Positions 1 to 8,423 of a stretch of 43,090 bases of DNA are shown piece after piece; position 1 is the first letter of the stretch, and each line of letters starts with the position of its first letter. This stretch comes from Microvirga arabica. GTDB lineage: Bacteria; Pseudomonadota; Alphaproteobacteria; Rhizobiales; Beijerinckiaceae. Both the position numbers and the translations under genes were made by a program. The DNA lies in contig NZ_JAFBID010000055.1 in the NCBI RefSeq assembly GCF_016811235.1, forward strand, positions 1 to 43,090. The letters run 5' to 3'. A model generated the notes under the pieces. The model saw nothing but the letters and a program-made list of their open reading frames with translations. It did no database searches and was not told where the DNA came from.

Positions 1-591
1 CATAGGCTTGCGGCCGATCCCTCAGTCGGGCTGTACCGTCAGGCCGGCTATGCCCGACGGGCTGCCCTGTTCGAGACGCTCTATGCCTCGGGCATGCGGA
101 TCAGCGAGGCTTTGTCTCTGCTCTCCGATGCGGCTCCTCCCGGTACCCGGATGCTGCTGGTCCGCGGCAAGGGCGACAAGCAGCGGCTCGTACCTCTCCA
201 TGACCGAGCCATTGAGGCCATCACCCACTGGCAGAAGCTGGCCCGCACCTATTCCGGCGGAGCCCCCTCCCCCTGGCTGTTTCATTCGGTGCGCAACGGC
301 AGCAAGGCGCTAACGCGCCAAGCGGCTCTGCTCGAGATCAAGGAAGCCGCGGTGGCGGCAGGCCTTGCCAGCCCCGAGCGGGTCTCTCCTCACGTGCTAC
401 GCCATGCCTTTGCCACCCACATGCATTCCGGCGGCACCGACCTGCGCGTGCTGCAGGAGCTGCTCGGCCATGCCGGCATCGAGACCACCCAGATCTACAC
501 GCACCTCGACACCTCCCGCCTCCACCACATGGTCCGCGACCTCCACCCGCTCAATGACGGGCAGGAAACCGGTGTGCCAGTACAGTCCTGA
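1..591 (+). CDS. xerD: Tyrosine recombinase, XerD-like (5' end outside window)
   Basis: The reading frame is open from base 1, so the gene begins upstream and only the catalytic domain is visible. The usual phage-integrase motifs appear in order: the box I arginine in ASGMRISEAL, the beta-hairpin lysine in RGKGDKQR, HVLRHAFATH (HxxR), LGHAGIETTQIYTH with its histidine, and the nucleophilic tyrosine in the same motif. The wording closely follows XerD, which with XerC resolves chromosome dimers at dif in the cytoplasm. An integrase of a mobile element remains possible because the N-terminal domain is not seen. A diverged copy of the last roughly 118 bases recurs at 3380-3497. Confidence 0.85.
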   Translation, partial: HRLAADPSVGLYRQAGYARRAALFETLYASGMRISEALSLLSDAAPPGTRMLLVRGKGDKQRLVPLHDRAIEAITHWQKLARTYSGGAPSPWLFHSVRNGSKALTRQAALLEIKEAAVAAGLASPERVSPHVLRHAFATHMHSGGTDLRVLQELLGHAGIETTQIYTHLDTSRLHHMVRDLHPLNDGQETGVPVQS

Positions 592-643
592 TGTCAGCGT
601 GTGGTAGAATACCTCTCAGGGAAGCTGATCCGGGAGGTGCGCA

Positions 644-991
644 ATGATCCGAGCCTCGTGCCATACCGCCGATAATGCCCTCGCTCTCGAGTTCGACGCG
701 ACACCATGGTTTCGCGAGGCCGATGGACAGAGCATCCTGCATCTTGCCGAGCAGGGCTGGTCCAGCGTCTGGGTCGCCGATGCGCTTGAGGCGCGGCCCG
801 GCTATGAGGGCCCTCATCGGCTCATCGGTTATGCGGCTACCCGGCTGAGGGACGAGTCGCTCGAGGATCCCACCTGGGCTGCGATCGAGTGTGTCGTCAG
901 CCGGCCTGATGCTACACAGTGGCTTGAGGAGAACAGGCCGGAGATCGCGCTGATGCTTCACCGCCAGCAAACGGAGGCACAAGCCGGTTAG
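644..991 (+). CDS. Hypothetical protein, 115 aa
   Basis: Not recognised. An ATG is preceded by a good ribosome binding site (GGGAGG, about 6 bases upstream). The product is soluble, rich in Ala, Glu and Trp, with no signal peptide or membrane segment. Phrases such as ATPWFREADGQSILHLAEQGW look like real protein. It sits 52 bases after the recombinase gene in the same direction and before two more small genes of unknown role. Confidence 0.55.
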   Translation: MIRASCHTADNALALEFDATPWFREADGQSILHLAEQGWSSVWVADALEARPGYEGPHRLIGYAATRLRDESLEDPTWAAIECVVSRPDATQWLEENRPEIALMLHRQQTEAQAG

Positions 992-1041
992 GCAATCTCT
1001 GGAATGCAGCCTCACTCTTAGCCCTAGCACGGGGACCATCG

Positions 1042-1266
1042 ATGCATCTCTTCGGAGCCTTGGAGCTCGAAATCCGGCCTGGAACGCCGGACAACCCGGC
1101 AAGCGTGAAGATCGCCCTCCTCCGCTACACCCGGGGCGAGGACGGCCGCCTGTTTATTACACCCGAGTGCACGTCCTTCGAAGAGATCGAAGGGCAGATC
1201 AATTCCCTTCAGGACGAACTGGACGAGATCCGGGAGCGCGCTCAGCGCGCATTCCAGGTGACCTGA
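1042..1266 (+). CDS. Hypothetical protein, 74 aa
   Basis: Not recognised. A small soluble protein: a probable beta-rich first half (MHLFGALELEIRPG) and a charged amphipathic helix at the C-terminus (about residues 45-70, FEEIEGQINSLQDELDEIRE) that could form a coiled coil. A weak GGGGA sequence lies about 10 bases before the ATG. It lies 50 bases downstream of the 115-aa gene. Confidence 0.5.
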   Translation: MHLFGALELEIRPGTPDNPASVKIALLRYTRGEDGRLFITPECTSFEEIEGQINSLQDELDEIRERAQRAFQVT

Positions 1267-1384
1267 AACCAACACCTTGGGACCTTGTACCCCCTTGGAG
1301 CGGCGGAGTTACCCCTTCGGGCGAGAGCCTGAACCAGGCGGGCAAAGTACACTCATTGAAGGACCTCGTAGGGGAGGCTGCCGG

Positions 1385-1717
1385 ATGAGGGTTGTACTTT
1401 CTGCTTGCACCAACAAAGCGTTCTCGTGCGGCCCCATGCCGTTGGCGCACCTGAAACCCAGGCCGCTGATGGCGGTGAATGATAACAACGCTGTGTTCAG
1501 TCCCCCGAAAAGCTGCCATCCCTTTCACAGCAAAAGGGCTGCGTATGGGCGAGCCGAGTTCATCATTGCGGTGCTTGCCGTTGTTGCTGGCATCATCACG
1601 CTGCCTCTGCTTCAGGGCCTTGCGGTTCCTGTCATGACGGCCAGTGAGGAGACGCCTAAGGTTCTGCGCGGCAGTCCAGTTTCACCTAATCTTCTTCAGA
1701 CGCAGGGGAACGGGTGA
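1385..1717 (+). CDS. Hypothetical small membrane protein, about 110 aa
   Basis: Not recognised. The frame is open from 1277, but the ATG at 1385 has the best ribosome binding site (AGGGGAGG, 6 bases upstream); an ATG at 1469 is an alternative start (MAVNDNNAVF). One clear hydrophobic segment (FIIAVLAVVAGIITLPLL) near the middle predicts a single membrane span or signal anchor, followed by a polar tail. Codon use is less convincing than in its neighbours, so the call is tentative. Confidence 0.35.
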   Translation: MRVVLSACTNKAFSCGPMPLAHLKPRPLMAVNDNNAVFSPPKSCHPFHSKRAAYGRAEFIIAVLAVVAGIITLPLLQGLAVPVMTASEETPKVLRGSPVSPNLLQTQGNG

Positions 1718-1772
1718 GATGATCTTCATGGGCTGCTTGCAGGCTGCTGTGTATCAGTCAAGCTCATGAAAA

Positions 1773-1801
1773 AGCCCCGTCCGGCTTGGTTGGACGGGGC
1801 T
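1773..1801 (-). terminator. Rho-independent terminator, best on the minus strand
   Basis: A 10-bp perfect stem (AGCCCCGTCC at 1773-1782 with GGACGGGGCT at 1792-1801) and a 9-base loop. The run of A just before it gives a T-tract only when read on the minus strand. On the plus strand there is no T run. It lies 55 bases past the stop of the small membrane protein gene. Confidence 0.55.
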
Positions 1802-1938
1802 CAAGTCTACGGAGGCCTGATGCAAGGAGAGCACAGGGGCTGTGGAACGCCTCCGCAACAGTGAAACTCTTAGGGACCGGGAATGTTGCGCTACAATGCC
1901 GGAACACGTTGGCGCTAAGGCATGATCTGGAGGGGCGC

Positions 1939-2247
1939 ATGGGTGAGTGGAAGACGGTCTATGAAGACGAGGTCGAGGAGCGTTGGGTCACGCTGAAAGT
2001 CTATGAGAGTAAGGACGACGAGGAGGATGATGATGATGACGGCCTAGTTGTCCGCGTGACAGTAGCGCCCATTGACGACGAACCGGAGCAGAAGGGCGAC
2101 GAGCCGAAGCCCATTGCCAAACCAGATGCAGAGGACAACTCTATCACCCTCGATCCTGATGCAGTTGAGGATCTCGAAGAGGAGTTGATCGAGATCGGCT
2201 TCAGTCCTGAGGCGGTCAGGTGGATCGTCAGCAAGGTCCCTGATTGA
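1939..2247 (+). CDS. Hypothetical acidic protein, 102 aa
   Basis: Not recognised. The frame is open from 1786, but the ATG at 1939 follows a GGAGGGG ribosome binding site and starts the protein-like sequence MGEWKTVYEDEVEERW. The product is strongly acidic, with an Asp/Glu run around residues 28-35 and a Pro/Asp/Glu-rich centre. The C-terminal part (ITLDPDAVEDLEEELIEIGF) looks helical. No signal peptide or membrane segment. A strong terminator follows at 2411-2435. Confidence 0.55.
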   Translation: MGEWKTVYEDEVEERWVTLKVYESKDDEEDDDDDGLVVRVTVAPIDDEPEQKGDEPKPIAKPDAEDNSITLDPDAVEDLEEELIEIGFSPEAVRWIVSKVPD

Positions 2248-2410
2248 ACCGCCCGGCAACCGTAAACGAGGCGTAAACGCTTGCCATCCGTTCCATGCTC
2301 ATTGTGCATGGCAGAGGTGACCACTTTCAGGTTTGTCTTGGGGCGGGTGCGCTGTAGATGACCCCTCCTCCGCCACGGCCTCCCGGTGGCGGGTTTCCTC
2401 CCTAAAACTC

Positions 2411-2435
2411 GGCCACCCCTCAGGTGGCCTTTTTT
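2411..2435 (+). terminator. Rho-independent terminator
   Basis: Stem GGCCACC / GGTGGCC (7 bp) with a 5-base loop, followed directly by six T. It would end transcripts from the small-gene cluster and separate it from the DUF1127 gene that starts 50 bases later. Confidence 0.8.
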
Positions 2436-2485
2436 CGCTGCCTGTGCGGCACCCGCGCGGGCTGGCTCATCATTGAGGTTGCGTC

Positions 2486-2635
2486 ATGTTTTTATCAGTT
2501 GCTCTTTCTGGCCTGCGCCGCTGGCTGCGTGCTCGTGAGACAGCACGGCAATTGAGTGCCCTGTCGGACCGTGAGTTGTCCGACATCGGCATTGCCAGGC
2601 ACGACGTCGCGCAGGTTGCACGCCAGGGCCACTGA
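2486..2635 (+). CDS. DUF1127 domain protein, 49 aa
   Basis: A short gene: an N-terminal hydrophobic and Arg-rich stretch (FLSVALSGLRRWLRARE), then the hallmark LSALSDRELSDIGIARHDV of the DUF1127 (YjiS-like) family. Members are small, often Arg-rich alphaproteobacterial proteins; some have been linked to phosphate or carbon metabolism regulation and RNA binding, but no role can be read from this sequence. A weak GAGG lies 7 bases before the ATG. The length is typical for the family. Confidence 0.85.
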   Translation: MFLSVALSGLRRWLRARETARQLSALSDRELSDIGIARHDVAQVARQGH

Positions 2636-2914
2636 AGCCTGAGGTGAGTGCCGCTGCGATCGATGAGATTGGTGAGGGACAAGGAGGGCAGTGCATCCGT
2701 GCCCGTCCTTGTCCCTCGGGCCAAGCGGCCACAGAGCTCATCTGAAGCAACTCGATGACAGCCTTATGGCGCCACTGTGCTTGATCTTTGGTGGCAACAA
2801 TTCGTCGGATCTCGCCTTGACCTGCCTCTCGCGATCAACACAGCCTTCACAAGTCCAGTTGACGTTGGCTCGCGCCATGCCTTGAATTCCGGCCCGGCAA
2901 CGCTCCAAATCATA

Positions 2915-3271
2915 TTAGGGGCCAAGCGGGATGTTTTCGGCCATGTCATCCAGCTTCGCGGCCATGATGAAGTCGTTCTCGTGCAGGCCCTTGATCTTCT
3001 TGGTCTGGAGGGACACCGTCGCATAGCCCCAGCCGAAACTGATGTCCGGGTGATGCCCCTCGGCTTCTGCGAGTTCGGCCGCCTTGTGCACGAACGCGAA
3101 AGCCTGCGCGAAATTCTTGAACGGATAGGTCCGCTCAATCCGGCGCGCGTCATCGTGGATCGTCCACTCCGGCACCTGTTTATGGAGGACCGCAACTTCT
3201 TGCGCAGTCAGCGGCGGGATCCCGCCGCGGCACGGGGTGCAGGTCTTTTCAACGAGAGCAGTGATTGTCAT
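2915..3271 (-). CDS. phhB: Pterin-4a-carbinolamine dehydratase
   Basis: 118 residues, close to the family length of about 100-110. The active-site signature EGHHPDI (around residues 70-76), followed by GWGYATVSLQT and a C-terminal GLHENDFIMAAKLD, identifies 4a-hydroxytetrahydrobiopterin dehydratase. It removes water from 4a-hydroxytetrahydrobiopterin to recycle the cofactor of phenylalanine hydroxylase, and in bacteria lacking that enzyme it may act in molybdopterin-related chemistry. It is cytosolic. No hydroxylase gene is nearby, so it appears to be a solo gene. The upstream region contains the xerD fragment. Confidence 0.9.
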   Translation of the reverse strand: MTITALVEKTCTPCRGGIPPLTAQEVAVLHKQVPEWTIHDDARRIERTYPFKNFAQAFAFVHKAAELAEAEGHHPDISFGWGYATVSLQTKKIKGLHENDFIMAAKLDDMAENIPLGP

Positions 3272-3379
3272 GAACTCCTCCTCTTACTTGCATGGGAGCA
3301 TAGCATCCCAGCCGTTGAGGGCCTTTGCTATTCCATCACCTTCAGGATCCTTGGATCAGAATCGCGCTTCCTGGGGCTC

Positions 3380-3518
3380 CGACCTGCGCGTGCTGCAGGA
3401 GCTGCTCGGCCATGCAGGCATCGAGACCACGCAGATCTACACCCACATCGGTACCTCTCGCCTGCACCAGATGGTCCACGCCCTCCATCCTCTGAATGCG
3501 CAAACTTGTTCAGCTTGA
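3380..3518 (+). pseudogene. Fragment of a xerD-like recombinase 3' end
   Basis: Bases 3380-3497 match 438-555 of the recombinase at the start of the window at nearly nine bases in ten, in the same orientation, and read SDLRVLQELLGHAGIETTQIYTH in frame, including the catalytic His and Tyr. The match starts abruptly at the Asp codon; upstream sequence is unrelated and overlaps the 5' region of the dehydratase gene. The stop at 3518 ends with a short unrelated tail. It is far too short to work. It may be a scar of a duplication or of insertion next to xerD. Confidence 0.75.
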
Positions 3519-3561
3519 AAACGATGGTGACCCGCCTCCAGTTATGATTGACGAGGAGCAC

Positions 3562-4443
3562 TCACGACTTGCCGGGACGGCCGCTACGTTCAGACAAGGC
3601 GGCGCCGATCTGTTGTACCAGTTCCGCAACGAGGCCGGTGCTCTCCCAGGCATAGATGGAAACCATGATCGGAGCTTCGTCGCCGAATCGGGTATAAGGC
3701 CTGACATGGCGCCCGAGTGTTGCGGCAATTGGGAGGAGGGTTATGCCGAGACCGCCCTCGACGGCGACGAGCACGTTGTTGAGGCTGCTGCCTGAAAAAG
3801 CGATGTACCAATGGCGGCGCTCACGCTCGATGCGGTCGAACATTGTCTCACGGTACAGGCCACCAGGAGGGAAGGTCACGAGGGGGACAGGGTCCGGCCA
3901 GGCACCAGGAGCATCCTTGCTCTCGAACCAGCCTGTGGCTTCGGGGAAGCTTGCCCGGCAATCGTTGCTGGGCGCCGTCTCCTTGACGACAACGATGTCG
4001 AATTCGCCGCCACGGTAGCGCCGGGTCAGGTCCCGGCTCAGCCCGGCGCTGACGTCCAGACGGATCTCCTGGTGGCGCCTGGCGAACTCGCCGAAAAGCC
4101 GCGCCATGGGACGGCTGAAGACATCTTCCGGAAGTCCGATATGAATGGGCGTTGTGCCGGCCGGATTGCCCAATGCCGCCGTCGCCTCGCTCTGGAGCGC
4201 CATGATCCGACGGGCATATCCAAGGAGGCGTTCGCCTGCGGCGGAGGGGCGAATGGGGCGTGCGTCCCGATCCACCAAGGTCTGCCCAACGGCTTCCTCA
4301 AGCCGGGCGAGCTGCTGACTCAAGGTCGACTGGGTCATGTGCAGGCGCTCAGCCGCCCGGGTAAAGCCTCCGGCTTCGATGATTGCAATAAAGGTCCGCA
4401 ATAGGCGTGGGTCGAGCATCGGCGAATCGTTGGAGCACCGCAA
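3562..4443 (-). CDS. LysR-family transcriptional regulator
   Basis: A 293-residue LTTR. The N-terminal winged helix-turn-helix reads MLDPRLLRTFIAIIEAGGFTRAAERLHMTQSTLSQQLARLE; the ATG of MLDP (4419) is the more typical start. A substrate-binding domain fills residues 95 to about 285 (TTPIHIGLPEDVF, then GGLGITLLPIAA). It is transcribed away from the Tat-exported amidohydrolase gene across a 230-base AT-rich gap, the classic arrangement of an LTTR and its target. The ligand is unknown; a substrate of that hydrolase is the natural guess. Confidence 0.88.
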   Translation of the reverse strand: MRCSNDSPMLDPRLLRTFIAIIEAGGFTRAAERLHMTQSTLSQQLARLEEAVGQTLVDRDARPIRPSAAGERLLGYARRIMALQSEATAALGNPAGTTPIHIGLPEDVFSRPMARLFGEFARRHQEIRLDVSAGLSRDLTRRYRGGEFDIVVVKETAPSNDCRASFPEATGWFESKDAPGAWPDPVPLVTFPPGGLYRETMFDRIERERRHWYIAFSGSSLNNVLVAVEGGLGITLLPIAATLGRHVRPYTRFGDEAPIMVSIYAWESTGLVAELVQQIGAALSERSGRPGKS

Positions 4444-4672
4444 TTGCTATTCAATAAATCAATAATCTCAATCTGAACATTTAATTTACAGATGGAGCAA
4501 GCTGGCACTATCCTCCCGACATCGCAGTAAAGAATTCTTGGCGGCGTGAGCGGATCTCCTCGTGGGAGGTGCGACGATCGACAGCCTTATAACGGCCAAG
4601 CCGAACTCGGCAGCCGACGCAGGCCCAAGTGCCGCGCATTACACCTCGGCGATAAGCAGACAGGAGCGACCC

Positions 4673-6067
4673 GTGCAAAGTGCAAATCACCAAAGCCGCA
4701 GAGCCTTCCTTCGTCATTCCGGTGGGCTGGCAACCGCGTCCGCAATACTGGGCTTGAGCGGCACGCAGAGCGGGGCCGCCGAGGCTGCCACCAGCACGGA
4801 TCAGTCCCGTCAGCACATCACCACTGTTACCGACAGCCACTACTATTTGAGTGACGTGCGCCTTGAGGAGGGCTTCGAGCACGAGGGTGAGGTGGTCGTC
4901 GGCACCCGAACCGGAATCCATACGCTGGAAATCCAGGATGGTCGCATCAAAGCGGTGCACGACGCGGGTGCCGCGTTGGAGGCAGCTCTGCCGCGCTACA
5001 AGGCGCAGGGTAAGCTGCTTCTGCCTGCGTTCCGGGACATGCACATCCACCTGGACAAGACCTTCTACGGCGGACCTTGGCAAGCGCCCCTCCCCCGTCA
5101 GGGCAAGACCATCATGGACATGATTGCGCGGGAGGAAGTGCTTCTTCCGAAGCTGCTGCCGACCTCGCGGGCGCGTGCGGAGAAGCTGATTGACCTCCTC
5201 CTCTCGCAAGGCAGCTCGATAGCACGCAGTCACTGCAACATCGATCCAGTGAGCGGATTGAAAAGCCTGGAACATCTGCAGCTTGCGCTGGCGAGTTATC
5301 GTGACAGCTTTGAATGCGAGATCGTCGCCTTCCCGCAGCACGGCCTGTTGCATTCCAAGGTGGATGGGCTGATGCGTGAAGCCATGAGCATGGGCGTGCA
5401 GTACGTCGGCGGTCTGGACCCCACCAATGTTGACGGTGCCATGGAAGCATCACTGGATGCGATGTTCCAGATCGCGCTCGACCACGACAAGGGCGTCGAC
5501 ATCCATATCCATGAAGCCAACCCTGCCGGCGTGGCGGCTCTCAACTACATGATTGCGACCGTCGAGAAGACCCCGGCGCTGCGCAACCGGCTGACGCTCA
5601 GCCACGCCTTCGCCCTTTCAACTCTGCGTCCCGAGGAGCTGAACGAGATGGCCGGGCGCATGGCTGCCCAGGGCGTGACCGTGGTGTCGACGGTGCCGAT
5701 CGGTCAAAGGACGATGCCGCTGCCGCAGCTGCGTGCCAAGGGAGTCAAGATTATGACCGGTACGGACAGCGTGATCGATCACTGGTCACCGTTTGGCACC
5801 GGTGACATGCTGGAGAAGGCCAACCTGTGCGCCCAGCTCTACGGTGGAAGCGACGAGTTCCGTCTGTCACGTGCCCTTGCGATCGCCACGGGCGATGTGC
5901 TGCCGCTGAGCGATGATGGCAAAGTGGCTTGGCCGAAACCAGGTGACACGGCTGAGTTCGTTCTGGTTGATGCCAGCTGTTCGGCCGAGGCCGTCGCACG
6001 GCGCTCACCGCGGCGGGCAACGGTCCACAAGGGGCGTCTGGTCTACGGTGCTGTTGAGCGTGCTTGA
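4673..6067 (+). CDS. Tat-exported amidohydrolase, cytosine deaminase-like
   Basis: The start is taken as GTG 4673: AGGAG lies 6 bases upstream and the protein then opens with a Tat signal, SRRAFLRHSGGLATASAIL (residues 8-26). The mature part is an amidohydrolase-superfamily TIM barrel with metal-site motifs DMHIHLDKTF (HxH, about residues 124-126), ARSHCNID, DIHIHEANPAG, LSHAFAL and TGTDSVIDHWSPFGTGDML, the last typical of CodA-like deaminases. It is predicted to be a zinc or iron hydrolase in the periplasm acting on a cyclic amide or amine. A periplasmic location is unusual for CodA-type enzymes. The substrate is unknown. The LysR gene is divergent. Confidence 0.85.
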   Translation: MQSANHQSRRAFLRHSGGLATASAILGLSGTQSGAAEAATSTDQSRQHITTVTDSHYYLSDVRLEEGFEHEGEVVVGTRTGIHTLEIQDGRIKAVHDAGAALEAALPRYKAQGKLLLPAFRDMHIHLDKTFYGGPWQAPLPRQGKTIMDMIAREEVLLPKLLPTSRARAEKLIDLLLSQGSSIARSHCNIDPVSGLKSLEHLQLALASYRDSFECEIVAFPQHGLLHSKVDGLMREAMSMGVQYVGGLDPTNVDGAMEASLDAMFQIALDHDKGVDIHIHEANPAGVAALNYMIATVEKTPALRNRLTLSHAFALSTLRPEELNEMAGRMAAQGVTVVSTVPIGQRTMPLPQLRAKGVKIMTGTDSVIDHWSPFGTGDMLEKANLCAQLYGGSDEFRLSRALAIATGDVLPLSDDGKVAWPKPGDTAEFVLVDASCSAEAVARRSPRRATVHKGRLVYGAVERA

Positions 6068-6118
6068 GGTAATGACCTTCGGCCGAGACGCTCACAGCTC
6101 CTGCAAGGAGTTCCGATC

Positions 6119-6796
6119 ATGCGAAGAAGTCTCGTCATCTCGATCCTTGTTGTACTCGGCATGATGGGCCATTCGATGATAGCCGTTGGACAATCGACGA
6201 GCGGGGAAGACTTATTGAACGCTGTCACAGACAAGGATGTCGATGCGGCGCAAATTCAAGCCCTTTTGTCGCGGGGCGCCGACATCGATGCAAGGGATGA
6301 AGCCGGACGCACGGCGTTGCTCATCGCAACCCACGGCAACAGGATCGAGGCTGCGAGGGCCTTGATTGAGGCCGGTGCCGATGTCAACGCAAAGGATCGG
6401 ATCAACGACAGCCCCTATCTCTATGCCGGGGCGCGGGGTCATCTCGAGATCCTGACGATGACGCTCGCGCACGGCGCGGATCTCAGGAGCACCAATCGCT
6501 ATGGCGGCACCGCCCTCATCCCGGCGTCGGAGCGTGGCCATGTCGACACTGTTCGGGTCCTGATCGAAGCGGGGGTCGATGTGGACCACGTCAACAATCT
6601 TGGTTGGACGGCTTTGCTGGAGGCCATCATCCTGAGTGACGGGGCGGAACGTCATCAGCGGATCGTCGGGCTTTTGGTGAAGGCAGGTGCCGACATCAAC
6701 TTTGCGGATCGGGATGGCGTGAAGCCGCTGCAACACGCGCGCAGCCGCGGTTACAGGGAGATCGAAGCGACTCTTGTCGCGGCGGGAGCCATGTGA
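6119..6796 (+). CDS. Secreted ankyrin-repeat protein
   Basis: 225 residues. A signal peptide (MRRSLVISILVVLGMMGHSMIAVGQS) is followed by about five ankyrin repeats from residue 35 on, each with the G-ADI/V-A-D--G-TAL--A pattern (for example GRTALLIATHGNRIEAARAL and GHVDTVRVLIEAGVDVDHVN). The ATG follows AAGGAG at good spacing. Ankyrin repeats mediate protein-protein contacts; a periplasmic partner cannot be named. It starts 51 bases after the amidohydrolase stop, so co-transcription is possible. Confidence 0.88.
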   Translation: MRRSLVISILVVLGMMGHSMIAVGQSTSGEDLLNAVTDKDVDAAQIQALLSRGADIDARDEAGRTALLIATHGNRIEAARALIEAGADVNAKDRINDSPYLYAGARGHLEILTMTLAHGADLRSTNRYGGTALIPASERGHVDTVRVLIEAGVDVDHVNNLGWTALLEAIILSDGAERHQRIVGLLVKAGADINFADRDGVKPLQHARSRGYREIEATLVAAGAM

Positions 6797-7013
6797 GCAC
6801 CCTCACCAAAGGTCCATTAGGCATGTTGGTGGGACGTCTTTGATTGGTGATACCCGCTGACGTTATGGAGAACTCATCAGCCTTGCGGATTAGCGTTCTG
6901 TTAACCATGATCGGTCAACGATAGCCGAAGCCGAATGGTAGGTGGGAAGAGCGCGGAAGAACCGCCTCCCGCCTATTGTGGCTTTGGTTACGTCTGCCCC
7001 CAAGGAGCCCAGT

Positions 7014-7394
7014 GTGAACGCGATCCTCAAAGAGCGCATCGGAGAACGGGTTTCTGCGCTCAAGATCTCGTGGCGCAGGGCCTCCCTGGAAGCGGGTCTG
7101 GAGGCGGGATTCATCCAGGACATCATTACCGGTCGCTCCCAGCATCCAGGTGAGGATGCGGTGGCAAGCCTAGCTACCATTCTCAAGTGCAGCTCGGCGT
7201 ATCTGACGGGCCAGAGCGACGATCTTGCCAGCGCTGCAGGGGCTCACGGCGCGGCTGCAGTTCCTTCGGACGCGGCCCAGCGGCCCGATGCTGTGATGGC
7301 GCTCAGAATTGTCGACGAACTGCTGGCCGCTGGTCACATCGAGGCAGCCCGCGTCGCTGTCAGGCGTGCTCTCAAGGCCATTGCTGTCGAATAA
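7014..7394 (+). CDS. XRE-like helix-turn-helix regulator
   Basis: The start is set at GTG 7014 because AAGGAG stands 6 bases upstream (VNAILKERIGERV); the frame is open from 6942. Residues about 1-65 resemble a phage-repressor-type HTH (RASLEAGLEAGFIQDIITGR, then SVASLATILKCSSAYLTGQ), followed by an Ala-rich linker and a C-terminal helix (RIVDELLAAGHIEAARVAVRRAL). About 126 residues, cytosolic, DNA-binding. No neighbour points to a target. Confidence 0.72.
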   Translation: MNAILKERIGERVSALKISWRRASLEAGLEAGFIQDIITGRSQHPGEDAVASLATILKCSSAYLTGQSDDLASAAGAHGAAAVPSDAAQRPDAVMALRIVDELLAAGHIEAARVAVRRALKAIAVE

Positions 7395-7922
7395 AGGTGC
7401 ACGCGCCTTCCAATCGCACATAACACAGCTGCATCAGTTGACCCGTTGCGTCATCGTTGACAACGAGCAGCAAGGATGGACCGCGATGACCCTTGAACCC
7501 GAGTTGGTTCGAGCTGCCGATTAGCACCAACTCTCCATGGACTTCCCGCTGCAGCCGGGGCTGATGGAAGATGCGTATCGGGGGCTATGACGTTTCTGCT
7601 TCGCAGTATCGGGACATTCTGACTTTGCGCCTACATGCGAATTTCGTCGAACAAAGACTATGGAGCCAGAACCTGTGATCCTCCAAGCCTGTGGCAAGAT
7701 TTCGAGAGCTGCGTTCGGACGAGCTAGAGCGCCTCGTAGAACCAAAAGCCGTAGCCCAATGCACGTGTCTGTTCGCATTTTGCGATGCAGCCTTAAGGGT
7801 TAAGTCACCATAGCGGTACTAACCTCCAATCTATTGATGCCAGCCTGGTGAACCCCGTCAGCCCAACCAATCTGAGCAACAGAATGAGTTCACAGTCAAA
7901 GGGCTGTGGGATAGGAATTTCG
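7395..7922. other. 528-base stretch with no supported gene
   Basis: Short frames only, none with both a convincing ribosome binding site and protein-like composition. No clear hairpin terminator, repeat or RNA gene was seen. Lower GC than the flanks in places (7590-7690), so it may be decayed sequence. Confidence 0.5.
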
Positions 7923-8423
7923 ATGATCCGGCCTTTTGCATCCAAGCTTCCTCACCTGTGGCGCGCCAAGACGGTAGTTTTAGGTCTTGCTGCCGCTGCC
8001 GGATGGAGCTTGTTTGCAGTCTCAAGCTATTCCGCGGCCGAAACGGAACGTCATCTCCAGGAGCAAATCGTCGATCTCCAAGCAGGCCAAGTGCGGCTGC
8101 TGTCTGAACGGGATCAGCTTCAGAGCGCCACTACAGAGATCGCACAGCTGCGCAGGCAGCTCAGAATGGCTCAAGATGAGGCCGCCCGCCTAACCCAAGA
8201 AAGACTTTCAGCTCAGCCTAAGCTGTCGGCAGCTCAACCCCTACTCAACGCGAACTCACCCGTTGCTCGCCAACAGCCGAACGTCGCTGCTCAGACAAGC
8301 TCAACCCGCAGCACGCCCCCTGCTCCGCCACGGGCACCAGCGCGACCTGTAGGAGCCGCACTGACGAAGCCCAAACCGAGCATCCTGGTTGCGGAGACTG
8401 GCTCGGGTGACGGGAAGCGCTAG
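7923..8423 (+). CDS. Membrane-anchored coiled-coil protein, about 166 aa
   Basis: Not assigned to a family. The ATG at 7923 is chosen because it opens a signal-anchor: MIRPFASKLPHLWRAK, then VVLGLAAAAGWSLFAVSS. The frame extends up to GTG 7848. Residues about 40-95 are a heptad-like coiled coil (ERHLQEQIVDLQAGQVRLL, then LRRQLRMAQDEAARLTQE). The C-terminal third is Pro/Ala-rich and probably disordered. A periplasmic or cell-envelope scaffold is plausible but not shown. Confidence 0.62.
   Translation: MIRPFASKLPHLWRAKTVVLGLAAAAGWSLFAVSSYSAAETERHLQEQIVDLQAGQVRLLSERDQLQSATTEIAQLRRQLRMAQDEAARLTQERLSAQPKLSAAQPLLNANSPVARQQPNVAAQTSSTRSTPPAPPRAPARPVGAALTKPKPSILVAETGSGDGKR

Noticed and set aside
2777..3547. 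A 256-codon rightward frame across the dehydratase gene
   Set aside because: It is antisense to phhB and runs partly through the xerD fragment in another frame; no homology seen.
4508..5353. A 281-codon leftward frame opposite the amidohydrolase
   Set aside because: No motifs and the sense gene has a Tat signal and metal site.
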